Of a stretch of 7,302 nt of DNA, positions 1 through 5,685 are shown piece after piece. Within the stretch, counting starts at the first letter, position 1. Every line of letters starts with the position of its first letter. A model generated the notes under the pieces. The model ran no database searches. It was not told where the DNA came from and saw nothing but the letters and a program-made list of their open reading frames with translations. The position numbers and the translations under genes were made by a program. This DNA comes from CAYUKK01 sp964445305 (GTDB lineage Bacteria > Acidobacteriota > Aminicenantia > Aminicenantales > UBA8522): assembly GCA_964445305.1 (NCBI GenBank), contig CAYUKK010000055.1, positions 1 through 7,302 on the forward strand, given 5' to 3'.

Positions 1-16
1 ACCCCCGGCCAGGCTC

Positions 17-148
17 GGGGTTGGGATTCCGAAGCCCGCTCGTTTCCCCAGCGAGGAAACTCGCTCCGACTCAGCCTTCGCTCTTCTCTCGCTTCGCTCG
101 AGAAACCATGCCCGCTCAGGCTTCGACGGGCTTCCTCACCCAAACCCC
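17..148. repeat. Long-range interrupted inverted repeat (potential long stem)
   Basis: GGGG TTGGG at 17-25 is complementary to CCCAA at 139-143 plus CCCC at 145-148, with a single bulged A at 144. After a small internal loop (26-30 against 135-138), GAAGCCCG at 31-38 is perfectly complementary to CGGGCTTC at 127-134. That makes about 17 base pairs closing an interior of 88 bases, which itself contains smaller hairpins. A second GCCCG at 110-114 could compete for the same CGGGC at 127-131, so alternative folds exist. There is no T-tract, so it is not an ordinary terminator. Confidence 0.6.
50..65. repeat. Hairpin with GAAA (GNRA) tetraloop
   Basis: AGCGAG (50-55) and CTCGCT (60-65) form a perfect 6-bp stem closed by GAAA (56-59), a member of the very stable GNRA tetraloop class if transcribed on the plus strand. 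It sits inside the long-range stem at 17-148. An alternative pairing of GTTTCC (42-47) with GGAAAC (55-60) would exclude it. A second small stem follows at 87-103 (TCTCG with CGAGA, 7-base loop). Confidence 0.5.
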
Positions 149-188
149 TCGACTGTTCCCCTTGGCATCAAACGCTAGGGTCGGCTTT

Positions 189-279
189 CCGAGACGCTAT
201 CGAAAGCTTTGTTTTTTATATATTAACCATCCCTACCCCTCCTAGGGAATTAGGAGGGGAACAGCGGTCAGCGTCTCGG
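189..279. repeat. Nested perfect inverted repeats, 10-bp outer and 9-bp inner stem
   Basis: CCGAGACGCT (189-198) is the exact reverse complement of AGCGTCTCGG (270-279). Inside it CCCCTCCTA (236-244) is the exact reverse complement of TAGGAGGGG (251-259), with a 6-base loop GGGAAT. Between the outer left arm and the inner hairpin lies an AT-rich single-stranded segment (211-226, TTTTTT followed by ATATATTAA). Two perfect stems nested in 91 bases are unlikely by chance and suggest a structured RNA or a DNA element. Neither stem is followed by a T-tract, so this does not read as an intrinsic terminator. Confidence 0.65.
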
Positions 280-352
280 GTAAGGTCGGCCCCTGAACCA
301 CACCACCTATCGGGTGTCGGCCTGTGGCCCTTATTTTGCATAATCGAAAGCT
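199..352. repeat. 10-bp direct repeat ATCGAAAGCT (two copies)
   Basis: ATCGAAAGCT occurs at 199-208, immediately inside the left arm of the 189-279 stem, and again at 343-352, about 90 bases before the DHH-like start codon. The spacing between starts is 144 bases. It may be a duplicated protein or RNA contact site, or a trace of an element end; two copies alone do not settle this. Confidence 0.4.
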
Positions 353-424
353 ATCTCGCCACACACGAAGCTCCCATCGGCAATTTCAGGTAGCACCAGA
401 GGCTGGATGAAACCTGACCGAATT

Positions 425-433
425 TGGTATATT
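425..433 (+). promoter_or_regulatory. Extended -10 promoter for the DHH-like gene
   Basis: TGG followed by TATATT (428-433) matches the extended -10 pattern TGnTATAAT with one mismatch in the hexamer. No good -35 box is found at the usual spacing (bases 405-410 are GGATGA), which is typical of extended -10 promoters. Transcription would begin around 439-441, leaving only about 4-6 bases before the ATG at 445. No Shine-Dalgarno sequence precedes that ATG, which agrees with a nearly leaderless mRNA. The last base of the hexamer is also the first base of an in-frame TAG stop (433-435), so the protein cannot start further upstream. Confidence 0.5.
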
Positions 434-444
434 AGGCCATCGCC

Positions 445-1494
445 ATGTATGTCAGCTATGAATACGAATTCGTCAACTACGGCGAGGTTTTTTCGCCCCA
501 GCCTGGAGTCATCGTCCTTGACGTCGGCATGAAGACAGTCCCGGGGGTTATCGACCACCACCATCCCGAAGCTGAGCCGGAATGCACGGCCTCGCTCCTC
601 GCCAGGTATCCCGGCCTTGTCCTCGACCACCTCCGAGGCTGGGGGAAGAGCTCAGCCGGGGAGGCGACCAGGCTAAGGATCATCACCCATCGCCTGCCTG
701 ATTTTGATGCGGTGGCTTCTATTTTTCTCGTCCATAAGCTCCACGAGCTCGGCCGAATGGATGGCCCGATGGAAAAAATCGCCAGCTATGCCAAAATGGT
801 CGATTCCGCTTCCTTGCCCCGGGACATCGACCTCACCGCCACCCCTTACTCCATCCTGCGGGCTCTCTTTTCGGGCGCCAAAAAGGAGGAAGGAGAGGCC
901 AACCTGGAGCGGGTCAGCGAAGGTCTTAAATTGATGAGGTTTCTCTACACCAAGGCGGGGGAGGGCTACGAAATCATCAGTAACCGCCGTCTCTTCGCTG
1001 GCATCGACCGCTATGAACGCGCCATGCGAAAAATCGAAGATGATTATTTCCATTACCTGGACGATGTGCACAAAGGACTAAAAGTTCAGCTCGAGCTTCC
1101 CCTGGCCACTCATTCAGGGAAGAAAAAAGTGGATGGCCTCATCGTCCGCAACCCATCGAGTTTCTTGCTCAAAGAATGGGCGCGGCGCGATATCGAGCAT
1201 GCCGCCCTCGGCTCAGGGTTTGCTCTCTCGATGACCAATTTTGGCGACAAACGCTTTATTTTGGGCGTCGACCCGGCGCAGGGAATCTACCTTAAAGGCC
1301 TGGGCAGCCTCTTAAACCAGAAGGAAGAGGCCAAGCGGCTTTCGAGCGGCCGGCCTTTCGCTTTTCGCTGGTACGAGGGCAATTGCCCCTTTTTCAATTA
1401 TCGCATCATCGACTCCCCCCAGGACGGAACCTCGCTCACCCATGAAGAGGTCGTAAAAGCCCTGCTCGAGTTTGGCCAGGGGTTGAAGCTTTAA
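445..1494 (+). CDS. DHH-like phosphoesterase-family protein with permuted motif order
   Basis: The 349-residue product carries the metal-binding signatures of the DHH phosphoesterase superfamily. LDVG (25-28) and IDHHHPE (36-42) resemble the second and third DHH motifs, THRLPDFDAVAS (81-92) resembles the first motif HxxPDxDAxxS, and VDS (119-121) could supply the fourth aspartate. In classical members (RecJ, NrnA, GdpP) the HxxPDxDA motif comes first; here it follows the DHH motif, so the order is permuted. The C-terminal third has its own conserved-looking block, FRWYEGNCPFFNYRIIDSPQDGTSLT (about 307-332), which I do not recognise as a named domain. There is no signal peptide, so it is cytoplasmic. 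By family, the likely activity is metal-dependent hydrolysis of a phosphodiester or nucleotide, but the substrate is unknown. The start is fixed by an in-frame stop at 433-435. It converges on the ATP-grasp gene with only 21 bp between stops. Family assignment is moderately sure; function is not. Confidence 0.7.
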   Translation: MYVSYEYEFVNYGEVFSPQPGVIVLDVGMKTVPGVIDHHHPEAEPECTASLLARYPGLVLDHLRGWGKSSAGEATRLRIITHRLPDFDAVASIFLVHKLHELGRMDGPMEKIASYAKMVDSASLPRDIDLTATPYSILRALFSGAKKEEGEANLERVSEGLKLMRFLYTKAGEGYEIISNRRLFAGIDRYERAMRKIEDDYFHYLDDVHKGLKVQLELPLATHSGKKKVDGLIVRNPSSFLLKEWARRDIEHAALGSGFALSMTNFGDKRFILGVDPAQGIYLKGLGSLLNQKEEAKRLSSGRPFAFRWYEGNCPFFNYRIIDSPQDGTSLTHEEVVKALLEFGQGLKL

Positions 1495-1515
1495 AGTAAG
1501 GCCAATGTCCCGATT

Positions 1516-2403
1516 TCAGGAGGAGGCGAGCTCGGCCAAGCGGTGGGCAATGTCGCGCACGATCTCATCGGGGACACCGTCATCGGCTTTCGATTTCAGA
1601 CGAAGGTCAATCTGGTCATTGACATAATCCACCGCCACGAATAAATCTTCTTCGGTCAGGGCAATCTCCGTCGAGAACATGCCCAGACCGCAGACTTGAG
1701 CGATCCGCTGTGTCGTCTCCCTGAGGGGGCTCAGCCGAAAAGACCTTTCTTCTCTCCTGGTAACGGGCGTATAAATATGCGTCCGCGTGTCCCACCAACA
1801 TGGGTAGACGCGACCACGGCAAAAAAGAACGCGAAACCAGGCTGGCCGCTCACCCCTTATGGCCGGGACAACTTGGGCCTGAAGGAGGTAGAAATCGGCT
1901 GGAAATTCCTGGCGGCAGGCCTGGATACTTTCCAAGGATGTGGCCTCCGTGATGACTCCCTCCCCCCCTCCGCCGTGAGCCGGCTTGATGGTGAACTTAT
2001 CGCCCAGGGGACTAAGGTCGAGAAAAGGGGGCAAACTCGGCGCCTCATGGTAAGGCGGGAGGATGATCGTGTAGGGCGTGTGGATTCCCGCGGTGATAAA
2101 CTCGAGGTGCATGGAGGCCTTGTTCATGGCGTGGAGCGACCTCTCATGGGGGTTGATACAGCGGGCACCTCGCATCTCGGCCCATTGGACAAGCGGCAGG
2201 AAAGCTTCATCCGCCTCCGAAGCCCGGTCGAGGAAAAAGGAAAAATCGACCTCCTCTCTCTTCAGGGCTTCCAGGGTGTTGGCCAGGGTCTCGGGAGTAA
2301 TTTCAAGCATGCTCAGGCCGCGGCTGTGGAGAGCTTCTCTCAGGATGGCCACGAAATCTGCGTCGTACTCCCAGTTCCAGGCCAGGCAAAAATCAAATTT
2401 CAT
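1516..2403 (-). CDS. ATP-grasp family protein
   Basis: The 295-residue soluble protein has the layout of an ATP-grasp ligase or kinase. An N-terminal alpha/beta pre-ATP domain (1-105, beginning with the striking AWNWEYD at 8-14) is followed by the glycine-rich ATP loop FTIKPAHGGGGEGV (137-150), the hinge strand LLQAQVVP (173-180) and RVLFCRGRVYPCWWD (191-205). Acidic metal-site candidates are E246 in FSTEIAL and VDYVNDQIDLR (258-268), where D259, N262 and D263 occupy the place of the usual E-x-N/N metal ligands. Family members join a carboxylate to an amine or thiol, or phosphorylate a substrate, using ATP; the acceptor cannot be told here. It is the last gene of the cluster. Its ATG lies one base after the TAG stop of the lipoprotein gene and has only a weak AGG before it, so translation is probably coupled. 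It faces the DHH-like gene tail to tail with no visible terminator. Confidence 0.85.
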   Translation of the reverse strand: MKFDFCLAWNWEYDADFVAILREALHSRGLSMLEITPETLANTLEALKREEVDFSFFLDRASEADEAFLPLVQWAEMRGARCINPHERSLHAMNKASMHLEFITAGIHTPYTIILPPYHEAPSLPPFLDLSPLGDKFTIKPAHGGGGEGVITEATSLESIQACRQEFPADFYLLQAQVVPAIRGERPAWFRVLFCRGRVYPCWWDTRTHIYTPVTRREERSFRLSPLRETTQRIAQVCGLGMFSTEIALTEEDLFVAVDYVNDQIDLRLKSKADDGVPDEIVRDIAHRLAELASS

Positions 2404-2404
2404 C

Positions 2405-2932
2405 CTATTTTGAAATTTTTCTTTTCAAGAGGCGGATATCGTCGACCCAAACAGTTCCCGGCCCCTCGCACACGATGTTGAGCTTGATGTTGTCGGGATT
2501 TTCCCCCTTTTTCAGGAGGAAAGGTATTTCGTGGGTCGTCCACTCGACCGTTCCCCGGAGAGGGGAATTGAGGCCGCGGGAGAAAAACTCTCCCTTTCCC
2601 TCGAAATGGCACAGCATTTCAAGGTAGACAGGGCCTTCCGCATCCTCTGTCCGAAGCCTGGCCCGGTAAACGAGGACAGCCTCCTCGATGTCGATGTCGC
2701 CGAGTTCAAAGAGCCGGAAGATTCCCCCTTCGCTGGCCGTAATCTTCACCGAGCCTTTGCCGTCGCTCGAGACCTGCCGGTCGAACTCAACCCCGGAGCG
2801 GGTGAGGACACCCTCGAGGCTATCGAGGGGGAACCTTTGAAGCTCTGCCTCGCCTGGAGCGCGTTTGACACAAGAAAGGCTGGCCGCCAAGAAACCGATA
2901 AAGAGAAAAACGGTCCACTTTCTCTTTTTCAT
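2405..2932 (-). CDS. Small predicted lipoprotein with jelly-roll-like (carbohydrate-binding-type) domain
   Basis: The 175-residue product begins with a basic n-region MKKRKW, a hydrophobic stretch (7-19) and Cys21 in LAASLSC. That looks like a lipoprotein signal, although the -3 residue is Ser rather than the usual Leu, so simple secretion is possible. Residues 35-170 are beta-rich, with VYRARLRTED (88-97), VEWTTHEIPF (129-138) and the terminal GTVWVDDIRLLK (159-170). This resembles the VWVDD(I/V)xL ending of beta-sandwich carbohydrate-binding-type modules. It probably binds a ligand outside the cytoplasmic membrane; the ligand is unknown. The ATG at 2932 is preferred over an upstream in-frame start at 3256. 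It has AAGGAGG six bases upstream, begins with a signal sequence and overlaps the preceding stop by ATGA, while the longer reading would run through that whole gene. Confidence 0.8.
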   Translation of the reverse strand: MKKRKWTVFLFIGFLAASLSCVKRAPGEAELQRFPLDSLEGVLTRSGVEFDRQVSSDGKGSVKITASEGGIFRLFELGDIDIEEAVLVYRARLRTEDAEGPVYLEMLCHFEGKGEFFSRGLNSPLRGTVEWTTHEIPFLLKKGENPDNIKLNIVCEGPGTVWVDDIRLLKRKISK

Positions 2933-3303
2933 GAGGCCTCCTTCCTCTCCTTTCCGGCCGTGGCGAGTTTTATCAGTTCCGGCCGGACGCGCCAAAGCTC
3001 TTCTCGGCCACCGGCAAGGACAAAACCCGAGCTCAGCCTTTGCCCTTGCTCTTCCCAGATAATCTTGATGACAACTTTCCCTCCGGCCCACCTTCCCGAG
3101 TGCCATTTGCCCGTTTTGACATCGACAATCTGACGGAAAGGGAGGAAGATGGGTTTTTCCGTGAAGTAGCGCAGAAAATAGAACCCCTCTCCATTGAGCC
3201 AATACTCGCCCCATCCTCGGGCCAGAAACGGCGACTTCCTGTATCGCTTCCACCATTTGCCCTCAATCTCGGTCCCAAGATAGTGACCTTTCTTTTTCTC
3301 CAA
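2929..3303 (-). CDS. Small PH/GRAM-like domain protein, function unknown
   Basis: A 124-residue soluble protein with no signal peptide or membrane segment. It is rich in aromatic and beta-forming residues: GKWWKRYRKSPFLARGW (15-31), GEGFYFLRYFTEKPIFLPFRQIVDV (38-62), KVVIKIIWEEQGQRLSSGFVLA (76-97), then a helix-like EELWRVRPELIKLA (101-114). Seven or so strands followed by one C-terminal helix, with an FLPFRQIVDV strand in the middle, is the layout of GRAM/bacterial PH-like domains; this is pattern recognition, not a firm match. Such domains bind membranes or partner proteins. The start is TTG at 3301-3303, with AAAGGGGGT upstream and an in-frame TAA just before it; no ATG or GTG alternative precedes the conserved-looking part. 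It starts 6 bp after the methyltransferase stop and ends in an ATGA overlap with the lipoprotein gene. Confidence 0.75.
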   Translation of the reverse strand: MEKKKGHYLGTEIEGKWWKRYRKSPFLARGWGEYWLNGEGFYFLRYFTEKPIFLPFRQIVDVKTGKWHSGRWAGGKVVIKIIWEEQGQRLSSGFVLAGGREELWRVRPELIKLATAGKERKEAS

Positions 3304-3309
3304 CGGATT

Positions 3310-3798
3310 TTACCCCCTTTCTTTGGCTTCCTGTTGAGTGCTCTTCTGTTCGTGGGCCAGGAGCCATTTCTTCCGCCATAAGCCGCCGCCATAGCCAACC
3401 AGGCTCCCGTCGCTTCCGATAACCCGATGACAGGGAATAACGATAGCGAACCTGTTGGCACGGTTGGCGTTTCCTACCGCCCGCGTAGCTCGCCCATTAC
3501 CCACCGCCCCGGCGATATCTCGATAGGATGCCGTTTGGCCAAAAGGAATCCGGCTGACGGCTGTCCAGACTTTCTTCTCAAAATCCGTTCCCTCGAGGTA
3601 GAGGGAGAGCGAAAATCGCTTCCTTTTTCCGGTGAAGTACTCATCCAGCTGGCGAACGCATGCTTTGACCCAGGCCGCCGGCTGAGGGGAATGACCGCTC
3701 CGTCGACGAGCAAAGGTGATGGAGGTTAGGCCATCCCTTTTTCCTATTATTTCTATAATTCCTATAGGAGAATGATAATATGCTCTCTTCTCTTCCAT
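3310..3798 (-). CDS. ogt: Methylated-DNA--protein-cysteine S-methyltransferase
   Basis: This is the suicide repair protein that moves the alkyl group from O6-alkylguanine (or O4-alkylthymine) in DNA to its own cysteine. The 162-residue product has YYHSPIGIIEI (7-17) at the N-terminus and the family core EKKVWTAVSRIPFGQTASYRDIA (74-96). Next come NGRATRAVGNANRAN (101-115, including the arginine of the helix-turn-helix) and the active site IPCHRVIGSDG (121-131) with Cys123, closing with GYGGGLWRKKWLL (135-147). The usual NP before the active site is NR here (N115, R116). ATG at 3798 is preferred over TTG at 3825: it has GAGGAAAGG just upstream and gives the normal family N-terminus. It heads the four-gene cluster; I see no convincing -35/-10 pair in the 123 bp before it. 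Ogt and the MGMT domain of Ada have the same core; no Ada N-terminal domain is present. Confidence 0.93.
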   Translation of the reverse strand: MEEKRAYYHSPIGIIEIIGKRDGLTSITFARRRSGHSPQPAAWVKACVRQLDEYFTGKRKRFSLSLYLEGTDFEKKVWTAVSRIPFGQTASYRDIAGAVGNGRATRAVGNANRANRFAIVIPCHRVIGSDGSLVGYGGGLWRKKWLLAHEQKSTQQEAKERG

Positions 3799-3921
3799 CC
3801 TTTCCTCGTTGGCCGGGCGAGCCAAGCAAGATTCTTGGCCACCCTTCTTCCTCTTCCTCTTTTTCCTTCGAATTCTCTGCCCTCTCTAAGCGTCCCTGCA
3901 AAGGCTGGCTCCGTCAAAGCA
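3799..3921. other. Intergenic region upstream of the methyltransferase gene
   Basis: This 123-bp gap between the esterase stop and the methyltransferase start should hold the esterase terminator, a cluster promoter, or both. I see no hairpin followed by a T-run and no paired -35/-10 boxes. It does contain an inverted repeat (3821-3839) and a 28-base pure pyrimidine stretch on the plus strand (3842-3869), which reads as a purine-rich leader on the mRNA. Confidence 0.5.
3821..3839. repeat. Inverted repeat GCCAAG-N7-CTTGGC upstream of ogt
   Basis: GCCAAG (3821-3826) and CTTGGC (3834-3839) are exact reverse complements around CAAGATT. A shifted CAAGA/TCTTG pairing gives a second dyad on nearly the same centre. 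It lies 23 bases upstream of the methyltransferase ATG and has no T-tract, so an operator or a leader hairpin is more likely than a terminator. Which protein would bind is unknown. Confidence 0.4.
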
Positions 3922-5685
3922 CTAATACCGCCAGCTTGTCAAATCAGCTCCGGGTGGGGCTGATTTCTTGATCCGCTCCATAATCTTGGGGATATGCATC
4001 TGGTGGTAGCGGAGACGGGAAAGATAATTGGGCCGAGTATGGTCTCCATTCCAGCAATGCTCAGCCCTGTCGCCGTAATCCACTTCTCCATCGTAATAAG
4101 GGTCTTTCGTGCTCTCCAGGAACTCCTCCATGAGGTAAACGGCATTGTTCAAATAATAGTTGTCCATATCGCCGCAGTAGATGTGAATCTTGCCCTTGAG
4201 CTTGGGTCCGAGCGTTTTCCAGTCGCGCTCGAGGATATAGCGGAGGTCGTAATGCTCTCGCCAGTAGGAGGCGACTTCATGGTCGATTTCTCCAGTGAGC
4301 TTGTTCCAGATCCGCTTCGGATAGCCATCCGGCCCGACTGGTGAGAAAACCGCCTCCCAGATATCATACTGGTCGCCCGACCTTGACTTCGTGCCCAGGA
4401 CGAGCTCGCGATGATTGGTTTCCTCAAGCGTGCAGCTCACCTCGCCGAGGTAGTTCCGCCGCCCCGGCCGGGGCGTTTTTTTCCATCGACTCTCCACGTA
4501 GTAGGCATTCTTGTGCTCGTAGATGTTGACGATGGTATAAGCGCGGAAATCAATGGGGTCCGGGCACGAGGCCCAGCAGCCGTTGTACTCATCAGGGTAG
4601 AAGACCTGAGCAGCCAGAGCTTCCCAGCCGCCCGTCGAACCGCCGTAGAGGAAGCGCGCCCATCCCTGGCCGATGCCGCGGAATTTCTCTTCGATGTAGG
4701 GAATGAGCTCGAAAGTGATGGCGTCGCCGTAAGGACCGAGGTTGGCCGAGTTCACAGCGTAGGAATCGTCGTAGTATGGGTTCGGGTGCTGGATTTCGAT
4801 GATGAGGAAACGAGGAGTATCCTTGGCGATCCAGTATTTATAGAACTCATAGGCTTGCTCCTGGACAATCCGGTTATACCCATGGATCTTGAAGCGTTCC
4901 GAGTAATCAGGCTCGAGGTTGGGGTCGGGCGGAGTCTCCCTGAAACCCCCGAAGGTGTAAGGAAAGTGGCCGTGGAAGATGATAAGGGGATAGCGCGCTT
5001 CAGGGTGTTCGTCGAACCCTTGGGGAAGGAGAACATGGGCTCCCAGATGTATCGGACGGCCCCAGAACTCACTCAGGAGCTTGCTCTGGATGCGGACGTG
5101 TTTAATGTATTTCGTCTCCGGCGGGTCGGGGATGGGCGGAATCTCCTGGTCGAGGACAATCCGGATGAGCTCCTCTTTCCTCGGATCGATGTAGATTTTC
5201 GCCGGCCGGCTGAAGAAATTGCCGGGCTTTCGGTTCCACTGTTGTCCCTCTCCCCTATCCATGGGCAACTTGACAACGTGGCCGTCGCTCCGGTGGAAAG
5301 TTTCGTAGCGGTTGAGAAGGCCCTGGACAAAATACTCGCCGGCCGGGATTTCGGCCAAACACTTGAGCGGATAGCCGAACACATCCTTATCAAAAATGGC
5401 CAGCTCGCCAGGCCTGAGACCTTCAACGTCAAGGCCAAAGATAAGCTGGGTATTCGGCCCGTCGTTAATCTGGAAGCGCGGCTCGTTGGAGCCGTCAGCA
5501 GAAATCATGAGCAGCATCCGGCCATCCAGCGGTGCGGCTGACCTCTCAGCCGGGAAGGTCAGGCCAATCCGCAGGGGGCACGCGTTCTTCTGGCCTACCG
5601 CCTGCGCCCCGACGATAATCCCAATGACGACGATAAACAAAAAAGAGAGCATAAGGGCCACTTTGGGCCATTGGCGGAAGTTCAT
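3922..5685 (-). CDS. Exported esterase, alpha/beta-hydrolase of the putative esterase (Fes/FrmB-like) family
   Basis: The 587-residue protein begins with a signal or anchor (hydrophobic 9-27, followed by AQA at 27-29 as a possible cleavage site), so it acts outside the cytoplasmic membrane. Residues 36-170 form an N-terminal beta-rich domain. From about 195 the esterase fold follows: HVLLPQGFDEHPEARYPLIIFHGH (217-240, oxyanion region) and the nucleophile elbow GGSTGGWEAL (348-357) with Ser350. Near the C-terminus are CGDMDNYYLNNA (504-515) with a likely catalytic Asp, and HCWNGDH (543-549) with the likely catalytic His. By family it hydrolyses esters (enterochelin, acylated sugars, S-formylglutathione), but the substrate cannot be told; the exported location and N-terminal domain suggest a polymer or surface ester. 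It is longer than typical single-domain members (about 250-300 residues). ATG at 5685 has AAAAAGGAG just upstream. It follows DUF1846 by 52 bp. Confidence 0.85.
   Translation of the reverse strand: MNFRQWPKVALMLSFLFIVVIGIIVGAQAVGQKNACPLRIGLTFPAERSAAPLDGRMLLMISADGSNEPRFQINDGPNTQLIFGLDVEGLRPGELAIFDKDVFGYPLKCLAEIPAGEYFVQGLLNRYETFHRSDGHVVKLPMDRGEGQQWNRKPGNFFSRPAKIYIDPRKEELIRIVLDQEIPPIPDPPETKYIKHVRIQSKLLSEFWGRPIHLGAHVLLPQGFDEHPEARYPLIIFHGHFPYTFGGFRETPPDPNLEPDYSERFKIHGYNRIVQEQAYEFYKYWIAKDTPRFLIIEIQHPNPYYDDSYAVNSANLGPYGDAITFELIPYIEEKFRGIGQGWARFLYGGSTGGWEALAAQVFYPDEYNGCWASCPDPIDFRAYTIVNIYEHKNAYYVESRWKKTPRPGRRNYLGEVSCTLEETNHRELVLGTKSRSGDQYDIWEAVFSPVGPDGYPKRIWNKLTGEIDHEVASYWREHYDLRYILERDWKTLGPKLKGKIHIYCGDMDNYYLNNAVYLMEEFLESTKDPYYDGEVDYGDRAEHCWNGDHTRPNYLSRLRYHQMHIPKIMERIKKSAPPGADLTSWRY

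Larger units (their letters stand above)
1..444. other. Gene-free, inverted-repeat-rich region at the left edge
   Basis: No convincing protein gene is seen here. The only open frame of any length (21-245, TTG start) has a low-complexity Pro/Arg/Ser-rich translation and coincides with inverted repeats. The stretch holds three groups of complementary segments: a long-range stem at 17-148 with a GNRA-capped hairpin inside, a nested pair of perfect stems at 189-279, and smaller potential hairpins at 300-330. It also holds a 10-bp direct repeat (199-208 and 343-352), three copies of GTCGGC (180-185, 285-290, 316-321) and an AT-rich patch at 211-226. It ends in the promoter of the DHH-like gene. 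It could be a structured RNA, an interspersed repeat element, or the tail region of a gene lying to the left. I cannot assign it to a known RNA family. Confidence 0.6.

Noticed and set aside
21..40. tRNA T-arm-like sequence
   Set aside because: TTGGGATTCC lacks the GTTCRA core, and no acceptor, D or anticodon arms can be placed around it.
21..245. 74-residue plus-strand open frame from a TTG start
   Set aside because: The translation is low-complexity Pro/Ser/Arg-rich, there is no ribosome binding site, and the frame is produced by the inverted-repeat segments at 17-148 and 189-259.
236..259. Intrinsic terminator at the 9-bp GC-rich stem
   Set aside because: Neither side has the required T-tract directly after the stem (GAACAGCGG on the plus strand, GGTAGGGAT on the minus strand).
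1495..1515. Bidirectional terminator between the convergent genes
   Set aside because: Only 21 bases separate the stops, and no hairpin beyond the short CTTTAAAG palindrome is visible.
1696..2481. 261-residue plus-strand open frame
   Set aside because: It is antisense to the ATP-grasp gene and the end of the lipoprotein gene and has no recognisable domain.
2405..3256. 283-residue version of the lipoprotein gene starting at 3256
   Set aside because: The first 108 residues would be an out-of-frame reading of the PH-like gene; the ATG at 2932 has a Shine-Dalgarno site and begins a signal sequence.
3735..3971. Plus-strand start near 3780 with GGAG and TATAAT-like sequence upstream
   Set aside because: The AT-rich words come from Ile codons in the methyltransferase N-terminus; the short product has no plausible protein character.
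4411..5541. 376-residue plus-strand open frame
   Set aside because: It is antisense to the clearly recognisable esterase gene; its translation has no recognisable motif and reflects the codon pattern of the real gene.
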